Shown: positions 1 to 11,293 of the stretch, piece after piece
Layout of the letters: every line of letters starts with the position of its first letter
Numbering within the stretch: the first letter of the stretch is position 1
Assembly: GCA_001465935.1 (NCBI GenBank)
Contig: LNKV01000072.1
Span: forward strand, 34,438 to 98,437
Direction of reading: 5' to 3'
Length of the DNA stretch: 64,000 bases
Origin: Clarireedia homoeocarpa
Taxonomy: Eukaryota > Ascomycota > Leotiomycetes > Helotiales > Rutstroemiaceae
Translations under genes and position numbers: made by a program
The notes under the pieces: generated by a model
What the model saw: the letters and a program-made list of their open reading frames with translations, nothing else
Databases searched by the model: none
Told to the model about the DNA's origin: nothing

Positions 1-1
1 C

Positions 2-1723
2 TGGGTCACAGGGCCTACAGCACAGAGCAACCGGGAAGGTATAGAATCTATCATTGCTAGCGCCTTAGAATGGGAAAACAGAAGCGGTGCGACTTTCGAA
101 CCCGAAAAGACAGCCATCATCCATTTTACTCGTAAGTCACACAAGACAGACGATCAGCCGTTCATTATCAAAGGACAAGCCGTTCAACCGAAGGAGAGCG
201 TTAAAATCCTTGGCGTGATCATGGACGCGAAACTTAAATATAGAGAGCATATGGCGAGAGCTGCTTCCAAAGGGCTCGAGGCGGTAATAGAGCTTAGACG
301 GCTCAAAGGGTTGACACCAGCCACGGCCCGACAACTCTTCATAGCTACAGTCACTCCAGTAGTGGATTATGCTTCCAATGTGTGGAGGCATGAGTGCAGA
401 TACAAGTCGGCCATACCCATTAACAGAGTCCAGAAGATAGGAGCGCAAGCAATTGTGGGAACATTCATGACAGTTGCCACGAGCGTGGCAGAGGCGGAGG
501 CGACCATCCCTACAGTAGAGGATAGACTGTGGAGGAGAGCCATCAAGATATGGACAGACATACACGCCCTGCCTGATACCAATCCACTCCGCAGGAACAC
601 TTCCCGGATGCGGAAATTCAGGAAACAACACCGCTCGCCTCTCTATCAGGTGGCAGAAAAACTCAAAGGTTTTGCGATGGAGGAAATGGAAACTATCCAC
701 CCGTTCACACTGCCGCCGTGGGAGAAGAGAGTTCAAACCATCACCAACAAAGAAATAATGAGGCAACCGGACTCAAACCGAGCAGCATATATTGCCGTAA
801 GCAGTTCAGCACGAAATGGCGTGGTTGGACTGGGTGCAGCAATCAAGACACGCAAGCGAGTCGGGGATGATCCCACAGTCGAAACGCTTTTCTCCACTCT
901 AGGCGCAAGAACAGAGCAGAACCCATACGTTGCAGAACTGGCAGCAATGGCCCGCGCTCTCCAGCAATTACCGCGGCGTAAATACCACAGTATTACACTG
1001 TGGACGAGAAATAAAGCTGCTGTCCTTACGCTTAGGAACCCACGCCAGCAGTCTGGCCAGGAACAGATTTGCAGTATTTACGAATCAATCAACAAACTCA
1101 AGAGAAAATGCAACACTATTACCGTAGTATGGTTACCAAAGGGCGAAGACGAGGAACTCTGGACATGTGCTAAAGAGAAGGCCAAAGAAGCTACCAGACA
1201 AGGTACAGGACCACAGGCACCACTCCCTAGAATACGTTCTACAACACTCAACGTAGCGCGCGCCGAGCGAGGCACCACTACGTGTTTACCGGAGAAGGTT
1301 GGAAAACTATCTAAGAAAGTGGACATAGCATTACCAGGCAAACATACTCAAAAGTTGTACGACCAGTTAACCCAGAAAGAGGCGAGTGTGCTTGCTCAGC
1401 TAAGGACAGGGATAGCGAGGTTGAACTCGTACCTATTCCTCATCAAAGCTGCACCATCAGATCAGTGTGCCTGCGGTGAAGTCAGAGAAACAGTTGAACA
1501 CTTCCTTTTTCGATGCCGAAGATGGATCACGCACCGAACAGAGATGCTTCAGTGTACAGAAGTTCACAGGAGCAACATTTCATTCTACCTAGGAGGAAAA
1601 TCGCCATCGGATAACAAGAGTTGGACTCCTAACATAAAAGTAGTCCGAGCGACGATACGATTTGCGATAGCCACAGGCCGGCTTGATACTGACCCTTGGC
1701 AAGAAAACAGCCAACAAAACTGA
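2..1723 (+). mobile_element. LINE ORF2, C-terminal part (RT thumb, RNase H-like, zinc knuckle)
   Basis: The frame is already open at base 2 and runs to a TGA at 1721-1723, so the element enters from the left. The first residues (WVTGP...) follow the usual position of the RT YxDD box, which lies outside the window. In order it shows the RT thumb/connection, an RNase H-like region at about 770-1200, and a C-terminal CxC...HxxxxC knuckle (CACGEVRETVEHFLFRC) at about 1462-1512. This order is that of Tad/I-like fungal non-LTR retrotransposons, which copy themselves by target-primed reverse transcription. In the RNase H-like region the expected first and third acidic positions look replaced (IAVSS, TRNKA) while the glutamate (AELAA) is kept. 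No stop interrupts the visible part. The AATAAATT-containing sequence to about 2025 is probably its 3' UTR. Confidence 0.85.
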
Positions 1724-2037
1724 TTGCACTTAACTACTTTTCACCCATCTAATTTAACACTAACCACCTCGTGTCATAGAGAGGAGGCACCGCTTCAGCT
1801 GCTGAGGATAGGACGCTGAACACTTGGAGAATGGCCTTCAAGCTAGCCTGCTAGCATTAGTAACTCACGAGAATCCGTAAAGATAAGTCAGAAGAGAGAA
1901 GCCAGAAGCAGAAATAGTTGATGTATGGGCTCAAGGAGTTAAGAATTTACTGTAAGAAATGGTCTTGTATATTAGTAATAGTTGCCCTATCGGGTTAGCC
2001 GCCGGGCGTTAATAAATTGTGTGTAACAGCGGTCAAC

Positions 2038-2447
2038 ACCCATATTTAATATTAATTTAACTCATCGTCATTCGAATTAATATGAAAAACTGATTTTTAT
2101 TCAATATTAAGGTTAGTTTATAGATGTGTAGATATGTAGAGATTTAATATCAATTTCTTAATTTATAGATATGTGGATATGTAGAGATTTAATATTAATT
2201 TATTCATTTATAGATATGTGGATATGTAGAGATTTAATATTAATTTATGGATATGTAGATATGTAGAAAGATTTATTCTTGGAACAAAAACTCATTTTCA
2301 TTCGAATTAAAATGAAAAACTGATTTTTATTCGATATTAAGGTTAATTTGTAGATATGTAGATATGTCGATATGTAGAGATTTAATATTAATTTATTAAC
2401 TTATAGATATGTAGATATGTAGAGATTTAATATCAATTTCTTAATTT
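2038..2447. repeat. AT-rich minisatellite, left block
   Basis: Short units of the type tagatatgtrgatatgtagaga are followed by tttaatattaattt and repeat irregularly. They are embedded in a longer period that starts with cattcgaattaaaatgaaaa (about 2069 and 2296, again at about 4441). The same units resume at 4242, so one array has been split by the LINE at 2463-4226. No coding potential is visible. Confidence 0.8.
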
Positions 2448-2462
2448 ATAGATATGTGGATA

Positions 2463-4048
2463 ACCGAAGCACTGGAACAGCGCTCGAGCTGCTTACAAGC
2501 ATGGTCCAGACGATCTGGGGCGAGGGCAGAGACCAGGTTGCTACCTTACTATCACTAGATATCTCTGGAGCATTCCCAACAGTAAACCACCTACGACTAA
2601 TAGCAATTATCCAAAAGCTCGGGTTCCCAGGATGGGTACTACGATGGGTTCAGAGCTTCTTAGATGAGAGGAAAACGACATCAGTGATCAATGGAGTTGA
2701 GTCGCAGGGATTCCCGATTACAGCAGGGCTGCCGCAAGGATCACCGCTTTCTCCAATCCTATTCCTACTCTATATAGATGAGCTAATTAGAATCGCGGAT
2801 AAGCCAGGGAGAGGGATCCATACAATCGGGTTTGTTGATGACCTCAACCTCTTGGCATATAGCAAGAGTGCAGAGCAGAACTGCGCAAACCTAAGCTAGA
2901 TCCATAGACAGTGCGAGGAATGGGCTCGCCGCCATGGAATGCAATTCGCACCACATAATTACGAGCTAATGCACTTCACTACAGCAAGGAAGAAGCACAA
3001 TCTCCAAGCCTCAATTCAAGTAGGGGGAGCCGTAAAGGCCCCTACGTCTGAGGTCAGGGTCCTAGGAGTATGGCTTGACCCAAAGCTCAAGTGGCAAGCG
3101 CATACCAAGGTAGCACGACAGAAAGGTCAAATAGCACTAAGTGCATTAAGGAAAGTAGCAGCATCTACCTGGGGAGCCTCCTTCACAAAGGCAAGACTTC
3201 TCTACTGCTCAGCAGTACGACCGGTAATCACGTACGGGGCAGCTACATGGCTCGATCTAGCCAAGCCGAGCGGGGGAGCCGTCATACAAAAGATCAGCAA
3301 TATCCAGAGCCAGGGATTAAGAATAGTAACTGGATTATATAAGGCTACACCGGTTCGGGAAATAGAGAAAGAGACCTTTACACCACCAATAGAGCTCTAC
3401 TGCAAGGAGCTCTATGCGAAGCATATACGAAGAACCTACTCAACCCCAGTAGGGCAATTCATTCGGGAGCAGTGCAGCAAGATCGCACAGCGGGTAGACC
3501 GACGAAGGAGAAGAGGGACTAGGAGAAAAGAACAAACACTGATCCCAGAGAAGATCAGCTGGGCGGAAAGGAGGGAGGAGGAGCTAGGGGGCCAGGGCAA
3601 GAAAGCGATACTGGCAGAGTGGCGTGCAAACTGGGCTAAGGAACAGGAGAGAAGAGAAAGCTGGCCAGAGAGTGTAGCAGCTCTTGGCCATTCAGAGTAC
3701 CAGAGCCTCAAGCTGTACGAGCAATTACAGAAAGCAGAAAGCTCAGTACTCTTCCAGGTAAGAACAGGGAGGATTGGACTAAGGAGGTTCCTAGCATCGG
3801 TAAGAGTACCAGGGATCGAATCCAGAGAATGCCTCTGTAGGACAGGACCAGAGACAGCAGAGCATACTCTCCTACATTGCATAAATCAGCCGAGGGGCAG
3901 CTGGGCTCCAGGAATACCTTTCAGACAATTAGTCTCAGAGCCAGAGTCTGGGGCGGCGGCAGCAAGATGGATGATCAGGTGTGGTAAACTAAACCAGTAT
4001 AGCCTAGCAGCTCGGCTACTATATAGAGAGGAGGAGGTAAGGATATAA
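2463..4048 (+). pseudogene. LINE reverse transcriptase with one in-frame stop
   Basis: A single frame encodes RT motifs LLSLDISGAF, GLPQGSPLSPILF and the catalytic FVDD, then the thumb. It ends in a CLCRTGPETAEHTLLHC knuckle, as in fungal LINEs. The frame is broken once, by TAG at 2897-2899, after which the same frame continues to 4048. The N-terminal endonuclease and early RT are missing because of 5' truncation. I see no RNase H-like domain between thumb and knuckle, unlike the element at 2-1723, so the two belong to different LINE subfamilies. A CAG-to-TAG change would fit RIP but one site proves nothing. No real start codon exists; the first codons come from target DNA. Confidence 0.85.
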
Positions 4049-4226
4049 AGTATAAAGAATAAAGTGGGATGCGGAAAGAGAAAAGAGGAATTAGAGAAGA
4101 GTAAAAGAGAGCAAGAAGATAAGCAAGGTAAATTGTTAGGGTTTTGTCCATTAAAGGTTTCCTTAAAAGTTAACTAGGGTAGTCCCTCATAGAATTATCT
4201 GATAGGCGTAAGAATTAAATAAATTA
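2463..4226 (+). mobile_element. 5'-truncated LINE inserted in the minisatellite
   Basis: The sequence atagatatgtggata occurs at 2448-2462 and again at 4227-4241. This gives a 15-bp direct repeat bracketing a segment that begins in mid RT domain and ends in an A/T-rich tail (aagaattaaataaatta). Truncation at the 5' end plus a target duplication of this size is how LINEs insert. The target is itself repetitive, so part of the match could be chance, although the minisatellite clearly continues on both sides. Confidence 0.75.
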
Positions 4227-4241
4227 ATAGATATGTGGATA

Positions 4242-4518
4242 TTTAGAGATTTAATATCAATTTCTTAATTTGTGGATATGTAGAGATTTAATATTAATTT
4301 ATTAACTTATAGATATATGGATATGTAGAGATATAATATTAATTTGTTAATTTATAGATATGTGGATATGTAGAGATTTAATATTAATTTATGGATATGT
4401 AGATATGTAGAAAGATTTATTCTTAGAACATAAACTCATTTTCATTCGAATTAAAATGAAAAACTGATTTTTATTCAATATTAAGGTTAATTTGTAGATA
4501 TGTAGATATGTAGAGAAT
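4242..4518. repeat. AT-rich minisatellite, right block
   Basis: This continues the 2038-2447 array, with the same gatatgtagagatttaata units and the same longer-period start at about 4441. It ends where the LTR at 4519 begins. Confidence 0.8.
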
Positions 4519-5107
4519 TGTTATGACCTGGTCACGTGGCGGCTAAGGGACCTTAGGCTCAGAAGGCATACGCCGTACCAAGGGTCTAAACCTCAGTACT
4601 GACATAATATAATATGTAGAAGTCTGTAGGTTTAGACATCAAGTAAAAGAGTACCTTGACAGATAAGGGTATTTACAGAACAAATTGTACCTTACAAGGA
4701 GAGTACTCAGAGAATAACAAGTACTCTATGGAAGGAAGTACCTAAGTAAAGGGAAGCGCCTTAGGCGGGATCGGCACCTTTAGTAGAACCCTTAGTCAGC
4801 AAGGCATGTGACGTCCCAGCACGACCCAGCAGTCCCAGCGTGCTGGGACCGATGGGACTGATGGGACAAACAGAGAACGAAGGTTTATATAAGTAGACAG
4901 TATTTCCTTAGTATATGGAGCTTCGTGCTTAACTCAAATAGTAATCTCAATCATTACTCAGTTACTACTTGTTGCCTACTATTACATCTATCGATTCCCT
5001 GTGTGACCGCCAACGTTAAACCTACGATAGTACTCTCTGTCTCCGACCGATAGTATTCAGTCCCCTGACCACTTCCACGTGACTCAGAAGAACAAGCATT
5101 CGTAACA
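4519..5107 (+). mobile_element. Solo LTR candidate
   Basis: The 589-bp segment starts TGTTATGACCTGG and ends CATTCGTAACA, so the ends are inverted TGTTA/TAACA. It holds a TATA-like box (tttatataag at about 4884) in the expected U3 position. No second LTR or gag-pol follows, so a solo LTR left by recombination is the simplest reading. The flanking five bases (agaat and atact) do not match as a target duplication, so either the site has mutated or the ends are slightly misplaced. It inserted at the edge of the minisatellite. Confidence 0.55.
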
Positions 5108-5587
5108 ATACTTTACTTAGTTTCAAAGATAAACACTTGTGGTCCCATTTGTGGTCCCTGCTAGTTTATATTCTAAGTTCTAGCCAATCATATAACACAA
5201 ATAGTTTTTTTTCTGCGAACTGGTTAGTTGACTAACAAGATTAAGTATAAAAACTTGAAGATAGTATAAAAAGAGAATAATACACTTGAAGCTCACTATA
5301 TCTTGTTGAAACATTCTTAGGTATATTCCATCAAATATATATATTTAGAAAACTTTATTTTTGAAAATTGATGTCCTCTATATCAGTACAAAGTGTGCTT
5401 ATTAAAAGATCGTTCGAATTACTATATTAAAAATATGTTGTTATTATTAGCAAACAGTTAGTTATATTAATTAAAAATATATATATATTTATATATATAT
5501 TATCTTTAAAAGCTTCTATTGACGGATATCTTCTATTTATCAATTAAGTCTCCCAGATCTTATCTATTTCTGTAATTAATCTATATA
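5108..5587. other. AT-rich gap upstream of the CVNH gene
   Basis: No gene is visible. The stretch is strongly AT-rich, with an (AT)n run near 5477-5502. It presumably holds the promoter of the gene at 5588, but I cannot name a specific element. Confidence 0.4.
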
Positions 5588-6143
5588 ATGTACATTTTAT
5601 TGTTTGTACTTTGGATAGCAACAAATACAGGTCGTTTAACCTCAGCTTCAGTAATCAAGCGACAGGGTTTTGCAGCTGGATGCAACCCTTATACTTTAGA
5701 TGGAACTGTGCTCCGTGGAACTTGCACTAAAGAGGATGGTACAGTAAAAAGTTCCGCCTTAGAACTAAATCAATGTATTGGCAATAGCTTTGGTAATCTT
5801 GTTGTAAGCATTTGCATCTTTCTGTAAAATGAAATATTTTCTAATTATTAACTAGTGGCGAGCAAAGTAAGTTCTAATAATTCTATCGTATCGTATTCTA
5901 TATAGGAGTTTAACTGTAACTTGGATCTATTATAGCGGTGTGTTTGGAGCCTCATGTGCTTGTACTCTAGTTGTGTCCGAAATGTTTTGCGAATGTAAAG
6001 GCGGCATTTTAACAAGTATCGAGCTGAGTAAGTCTACTTTTAAATGTCTAGGTCTTTGACCAAAAACGATAACTAATTGTCAAAATAATAAAGACGATAA
6101 TATTGGGAATAACAATGGTGTCTTAACATGTTATATCTACTAA
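5588..6143 (+). CDS. Secreted CVNH-domain (cyanovirin-N homology) lectin-like protein
   Basis: The four-exon model is 5588-5803, 5856-5866, 5906-6027 and 6094-6143, totalling 399 nt (132 aa). An N-terminal hydrophobic signal peptide is followed by a KRQ Kex2-like site. The two CVNH halves are recognisable. The first has GCNPYTLDGTVLRGTC, then ALELNQCIGNSFGNLVW. The second has SGVFGASC...FCECKGG...SIELN, then IGNNNGVLTCY as the last residues. CVNH domains bind high-mannose glycans in other proteins; the ligand here is unknown. Introns 1 and 3 have ordinary GTAAG donors. The middle exon is only 11 nt and intron 2 only 39 nt, which is very short, but without them the frame stops. Either this is a real microexon or the gene is slightly damaged. 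The domain call is firmer than the splice model. Confidence 0.72.
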
Positions 6144-6424
6144 AGTTTTACTGATAGATTAGTATAATAATGGGTCGATCGGTAGGCAATTGTAAAGCTA
6201 TCACTAAAATGCTAGCGGTAAAATATGGGATATAGGTTGTACTGAAACTACTTTTTACTTGTCTCAAGTGCCTACAACATTCTTTTTATACTTACCTGCC
6301 TAAGTCAGAGCCGGGCCAGTGACCTCCGCTACTCTATTCCTCCCCTTTGGCTCGGGCTATCTCCCACAAAGAACCTGTGATCGTAGCTCCTAACAATTAA
6401 TGTTTCTTATCTTAAATTTTGTGT
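6144..6424. other. Gap without recognised gene
   Basis: Sequence between the CVNH gene and the RT fragment. Nothing recognisable apart from the probable 3' UTR of the CVNH gene. Confidence 0.35.
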
Positions 6425-6605
6425 GCAACGATGGGTCCAGAGCTTCTTGGACGAGAGAACAACCTCAATAGTGATCACGGGGTAGAGACGTCGGGGTTCC
6501 CGATCATAGCAGGACTGCCTCAAGGATCACCACTCTCACCAATCCTGTTTCTTACTCTATATCTACGAGCTAATCAGGATCACAGATAAGCCGGGACAAG
6601 GGTCA
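6425..6605 (+). pseudogene. LINE reverse transcriptase fragment
   Basis: About 180 bp align by eye with 2641-2815 of the LINE at 2463. Shared words include acgatgggt-cagagcttctt, gggttcccgat and caaggatcacc. It covers the RT region from before the GLPQGSPLSPILF motif to just before FVDD. Indels break the frame. It is a short relic of the same LINE subfamily, too small to show ends or a target duplication. Confidence 0.75.
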
Positions 6606-7173
6606 AACTATGCATAGTTTCATTCAGGAGCGACTAGTAGAATCGCGTATCTTGTGATATTTGCACGAGAAAAAAGTGTGTTTTAAAGTACTGCTTTAAC
6701 TCCTCCGTCATACAATCCGTTATAACGTCCACCTTATGAGCTTCCGCATGATTACTGGGCATATATAAACAGTCATCCGGCCACCAGTTCGGAACATCTT
6801 AAAGCGATACGCCCACATGAGCTTGAAATAAAGATGGTGTTTGGGGTGTTCTCTAATATACATCACAAATGCTAGACCCACTTCTGCCATTGTATTTGTG
6901 TGAAAATGAGGGCATTCGGAAATGCTTGGAGACTAACACTATGCCATGACTCGTACAGGCACCACGATGGCATCGTTGCTTCGTAATCCATGTTTCTAGC
7001 GCTTTCTCTGTTTTGCCACTTATTGAGTATATAAACCCTCTTCTTTTCTCTATAAATTAGTTCTTCAGATAAATCAATCATATGCATTCTCAGCTTAGAA
7101 TCTCACAATTCATTAAAACCTTCATTCTTTTAAAATTGATAAACTCCAGCTGATTCACAGAGTTCCGGAGCTT
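6606..7173. other. Gap without recognised gene
   Basis: No convincing ORF, RNA gene or repeat end. The ORF on the minus strand at 6872-7087 shows no recognised motif. Confidence 0.35.
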
Positions 7174-7717
7174 GATACAGTAAACTTCGATTGAGCTGTC
7201 CTCTTTCCATACTATCTTCAAGTATACATGAGCCACAACTAGTCAGCACTAAACTTAATACGATTAGTCTAATTTTCTGTCATTGTTGCAGCATCAGATT
7301 GCAGTTGCTGCTTTTACATCGCAAGTTGCTTTAATCACTGGCATATTTTCAAGCAGATTATTTACGAATTCTAAAATTGCTGCGGCAGCTAACTGCATTG
7401 CTCGCGGTGTGCGAAGGATATATGTAGGTACAGTTGTCGCTTTCGGAATCGTTTAGGCCACTGATAATAAATCACAGCATTCCCACTGAATGCTTAATAT
7501 GTAATTTAGGTAGATCGGATGGAAATGGACAACAGTGTTCAAGCAACATATTCTAAGGTACTTAGGTGACAGGCTCAAATTGTTTAGCTTTTGAGTTGTG
7601 CTGGTCAAAATGGTGTCCTGGTTGATTGTCTGACGATTCAGACAATACTTAGTAATCACGATTCCACTACCCTACCGAAGATCATTTAGATTTTCGTCGC
7701 TTTTCCTCAGAACAATC
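7174..7717 (-). repeat. Inverted repeat, left arm, flanking the HNWD gene
   Basis: The reverse complement of this segment matches 11294-11812. Shared words include gattgttctgaggaaaagcg, gtgattactaag, tagaatatgttgcttgaa, tatccttcgca and cgaagtttactgtatc. The left arm holds about 95 extra bases near 7437-7540. Its outer half also matches 62147-62475, which follows the ankyrin gene, so the arms probably include 3'-end remnants of that gene family. Confidence 0.8.
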
Positions 7718-7772
7718 GACAACTGTAAGCCACTACAAGGAAAAATATGATTAAGAACCTATTTTCTATATA

Positions 7773-10700
7773 TTACAGAAACTTTGATGCATTTGTAAAT
7801 TCAAACAATACAATTCTCCCAGAGTATTGCCCTAAAACAACAAATCCATGATTAATAACAATAACTGTTGTACTACGATATTCAGAAGGTAGCCAGAGAA
7901 TATTTATACACTCTTCCATAACCCAGTCGATTGATATAGTTAGATTATATGGTGGCACCTGATTATCTGATTCATATACCACTTGCTTGTTATTAGATGA
8001 GAAGGCGATTGAGTAAACCGAGTTTGTATAGTCCTCGAGTATTGGCAGGACTTGCTGTCCTGTTGCCATATCTCAGAGCCGTACTATATTATCGACAGAT
8101 TCAGATATAATCTTTTTGCCATCAGGCGAGAAGGCTACTGAGTCGACTATAGCGGTATGGCCCTTAAGTGTTGGTAGAATCTGCTGTCCTGTTGCTGTAA
8201 CCCAGAGCCGTACTGTATTATCGTCAGATCCAGATACGACCTGCTTACCATCAGGCGAGAAAGCGACTGAGCTGACCAAGTTGGTATGGTCCTCGAGCGT
8301 TTGTAGCATCGCGTTCCAATATGGTTCTACTATAGGCTTTTTCTGGATCCAATGCGGAATACACTTCTCAAATGTTGTTCGGACAATACTCTTTTTTGGA
8401 GCGAAGATAAGGGCCGAACAATATGCTTGAAGGGGCGTCTGCTCAATAACTGATCGGCTATATAAGGAAAACCTCTTTGCATCATGTATAAATGCATATA
8501 GATTGGGACTTTCGTTGGCCTTACTAAATCAGCTAGGGTTTTCTAACTATATCTTAGAATGTTGCTTAAAATATCGCAGAAACTTACCTGTACCCAGTTT
8601 TCGAGCTTCCTAATCATTACTACACCATTTCCCAAGCTTCTCATTAGACTTAGTGCTTCGAACCAGTAAAGGAAGCTCTGACATAAAAACTTATGAACTG
8701 AGCCACTGTCTTTGAGGTCGTTATTAGAGTTCCTTCCAGTATTTGAGTCTAGTAGATGGTCAACCCAGTAGAGACAAGAGTACCGTGCTGCAGCTAGTGG
8801 ATCTTGATTGGGCTGCTTGACTTGGTTGATAGAGATTCCGGGAGCGCGTAGGTTGTAGGCGTCACGTCGAAGTATGCGAGACATAGCCTGTAATGATCGC
8901 GAGAAGATGCTGCTATGCACATTTTCTATTGTAGAACGGAATATATCTTTAGATGCGTTTTTAGTTAAAAAGTCTTTGGCAGACCGATGGAAAAACGAGA
9001 TAGTACGTCCTCGAAGTGTTAGAAAGGAGCCACAAAGACCTATGATCTCGGTTAGAGCTTCATAATCGTCAGCAACTTCGTCGGACATGTCCATAAAAGT
9101 CACCAGCTCGTCTAGCGCGATGGGCCGGTACACAGTTGAAACGACAGCTAGTATACTTTTACAGAGTTCAGCATCCTCTGAATCCATGATTTGGTCTAAC
9201 ATCCGCTGGTAGAGGGCATCAAGTCCAGACGGAAACGCTGTCAACTTCTGCCGAGTCTTCCATCCCGAAATATTGGATAGCTCTTGACAGACCAAAGCTA
9301 CCCAAAGAAAAGTACCGTTTGCGTTTAGCGTTAAATGCTGCTGAATAGCTTCTCGTGTATCATTGCTGTATTTATTTCGCGCTGCTAGCCACTGCACCTT
9401 AAGCTGAATAAATGTCGCAACAGCAGCAGAGACAGACTTTTCATTAAGCTCGAGACAAAGCCTTAGCTTCTGTGTCGCAGTATCCAGAGCCTTCTCGATC
9501 TTTGGCCAATTGCGGCTAGAGACAATCCATTTAATACGAGGAGATATTGACGAAGTCTGGACGATGAAGTCCAACAATTTTGGCAACTCTGTAACGCATT
9601 CGTCGAGAGCATCGACGATTAAGCACACATAATCTAGGCTGGGGTCTTGCAGAATATCAGTGAAGATCTCGGACAGTGCAACCCAAGCATTTGCATCCTC
9701 GAAGAGCGTTATACCAGCCTGTTCGTACTTCGTCCGTATATGCGAGATGAGAGACGGCTGTTGGTCAACAAGCAAATAAATCAGACCCCGTAACACGGCC
9801 GTGGCGTAGTTAATCCGGGAATCAGTGGCCTGGCAGAAGAAGTACGATAGAAGAACCGACTTGGTTTTGGACCTCTCTAGCTCGTTGATAACTCCGCAAA
9901 GTAGCATCGTCTTGCCCTTGCCGGGATCGCCCTTGATCCAAAGCAGCCGGCTTTGCTGGTCGTTGTGCCATTGTCGGAAGTCGGAGTTTCCTAGGATCCA
10001 GTTGTATAAGTCCTCTAGTAAACCACCCTTGGTGTCCTCAATACGCTTCTTGTCATTACGCGGATTAGAAAGGCGTAAGTCTTGGATACATTTCTGCATC
10101 TTGTGGAACTCGTCCAGGAGCCGAGCATGTGCACTTGCTAGTCCTTCGCCGTAGATAGGGAGTATATAGACGTCGAAAATGCCTAGTAAAGAGTACGCTT
10201 TATCTTCTTCCAGCGTGGTCTGGCGGTGTTGTATCCACCGCAATCGCTCATCGACGCTAAAATAAGACAATGAATGTCCTTGAAGCGCTGTATGAGGAAT
10301 GTTTGTTATTTCGCAAATTTGTGTCATTAAAAAACTCTTGTTACCAAGTCGCTTGCCTTCTCGAGAGAAGAATTCGACCGAAGCCGGGGCAAGAAGCTCT
10401 TGGAGCGTCCAGCCCCGAGTGAACCATCTGCTTTTCCGGAAATCCGACTCCCACAGCCGCGGAGTACACTTGTGGTTACCGCTGACAGAACACCTAGAGA
10501 CGTCCGACAAATAAACATAACATCGAGTTGCGTTGCGATACCAGCGAAACATAGAGTTGATAGATCGCGAGAGTTCAGCATCGTTGCTCTTGTTGATACA
10601 GCAAGTGTCAATCCAAAAGTAACATAGACCATCTTGTCTAGCCTGTTCTCCACAGAATCGGATTTTCTCATAGCCAGGCTTGACCTCGCCAGTACCATTT

Positions 10701-10837
10701 ACTATGTCCTCAAAGGTAACTTCCTCGTTGTCCGGTCCCCATGTATGTGACAGTATGGCGTAAGGAGGAATTCGATCGTCGCCAATAAAGTCTTTGGTGA
10801 GGGTGAATTTGCCAGTCTCGCTGTGTAGAAGACGCAT
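7773..10837 (-). pseudogene. HET-NACHT-WD40 (HNWD) STAND gene with two stop codons
   Basis: Exon 1 is 10837-8588 (750 codons). It has a HET domain (PPYAILSHTWG, FWIDTCCI, RWFTRGWTLQELLAP), then a NACHT NTPase with Walker A GDPGKGKT at about residues 303-310 and Walker B LIVDALDEC at about 405. A 41-nt intron (8587-8547, GTAAGT...ATAG) leads in phase to exon 2. Exon 2 carries the conserved linker (FIHDAKRF, LQAYCSALIFAP) and about three WD40 repeats (VAFSPDGKQVVSGSDDNTVRLW). It ends in the usual HNWD tail (ILWLPSEYRSTTV...LGQYSGRIVLFEF). Exon 2 is stopped by TGA at 8531-8529 and again by TGA at about 8075-8073, where the WD40 pattern demands tryptophan (VRL-stop-DMATG). Such proteins control heterokaryon incompatibility (HET-D, HET-E, HET-R type). 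WD40 repeats here are few. A truncated HET-NACHT product could still be made. Confidence 0.85.
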
Positions 10838-11293
10838 GACTTGGTGCGGAGCCAGACGCTAGGAAGCAGTTGAAGTCAAGTCAAGTGGGGTTCCGAGACA
10901 GCAGGGGGGAAGCGGGGCATCAATGATAGGTGGGTACCTGGCGATTGAGGTTAACAACACAAAGCAAGGTGAGGACGTATAATCTGTTGTATCAAAAGAT
11001 TGCCGTCTTCTTCTGAAGATTGTGAGAAGCTTGTTTGACAACTCTGCTGGCCTGATGTTCTGGCTGCACAGCCCAGACTTGGTCACAATGAGGTTTGAAT
11101 ACAACCTTAAAGCTCTTAGCTGCATACAAGGTATTCATTTAGCCGAATATCAGCCGCGTGTGATAAACAAGCTTTGAGCAGTCCCGTGATTCGTACCAGC
11201 CGATTGCATCGCCAACGACAAACTTCATCGTAGACATTCTAAAAATATAATTACCAATATCAACACATAGAATGAAGCTTCAAAACAGTTATG

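Noticed and set aside
137..766. 209-aa minus-strand ORF
   Set aside because: Antisense to the LINE ORF2 tail, with no motif of its own.
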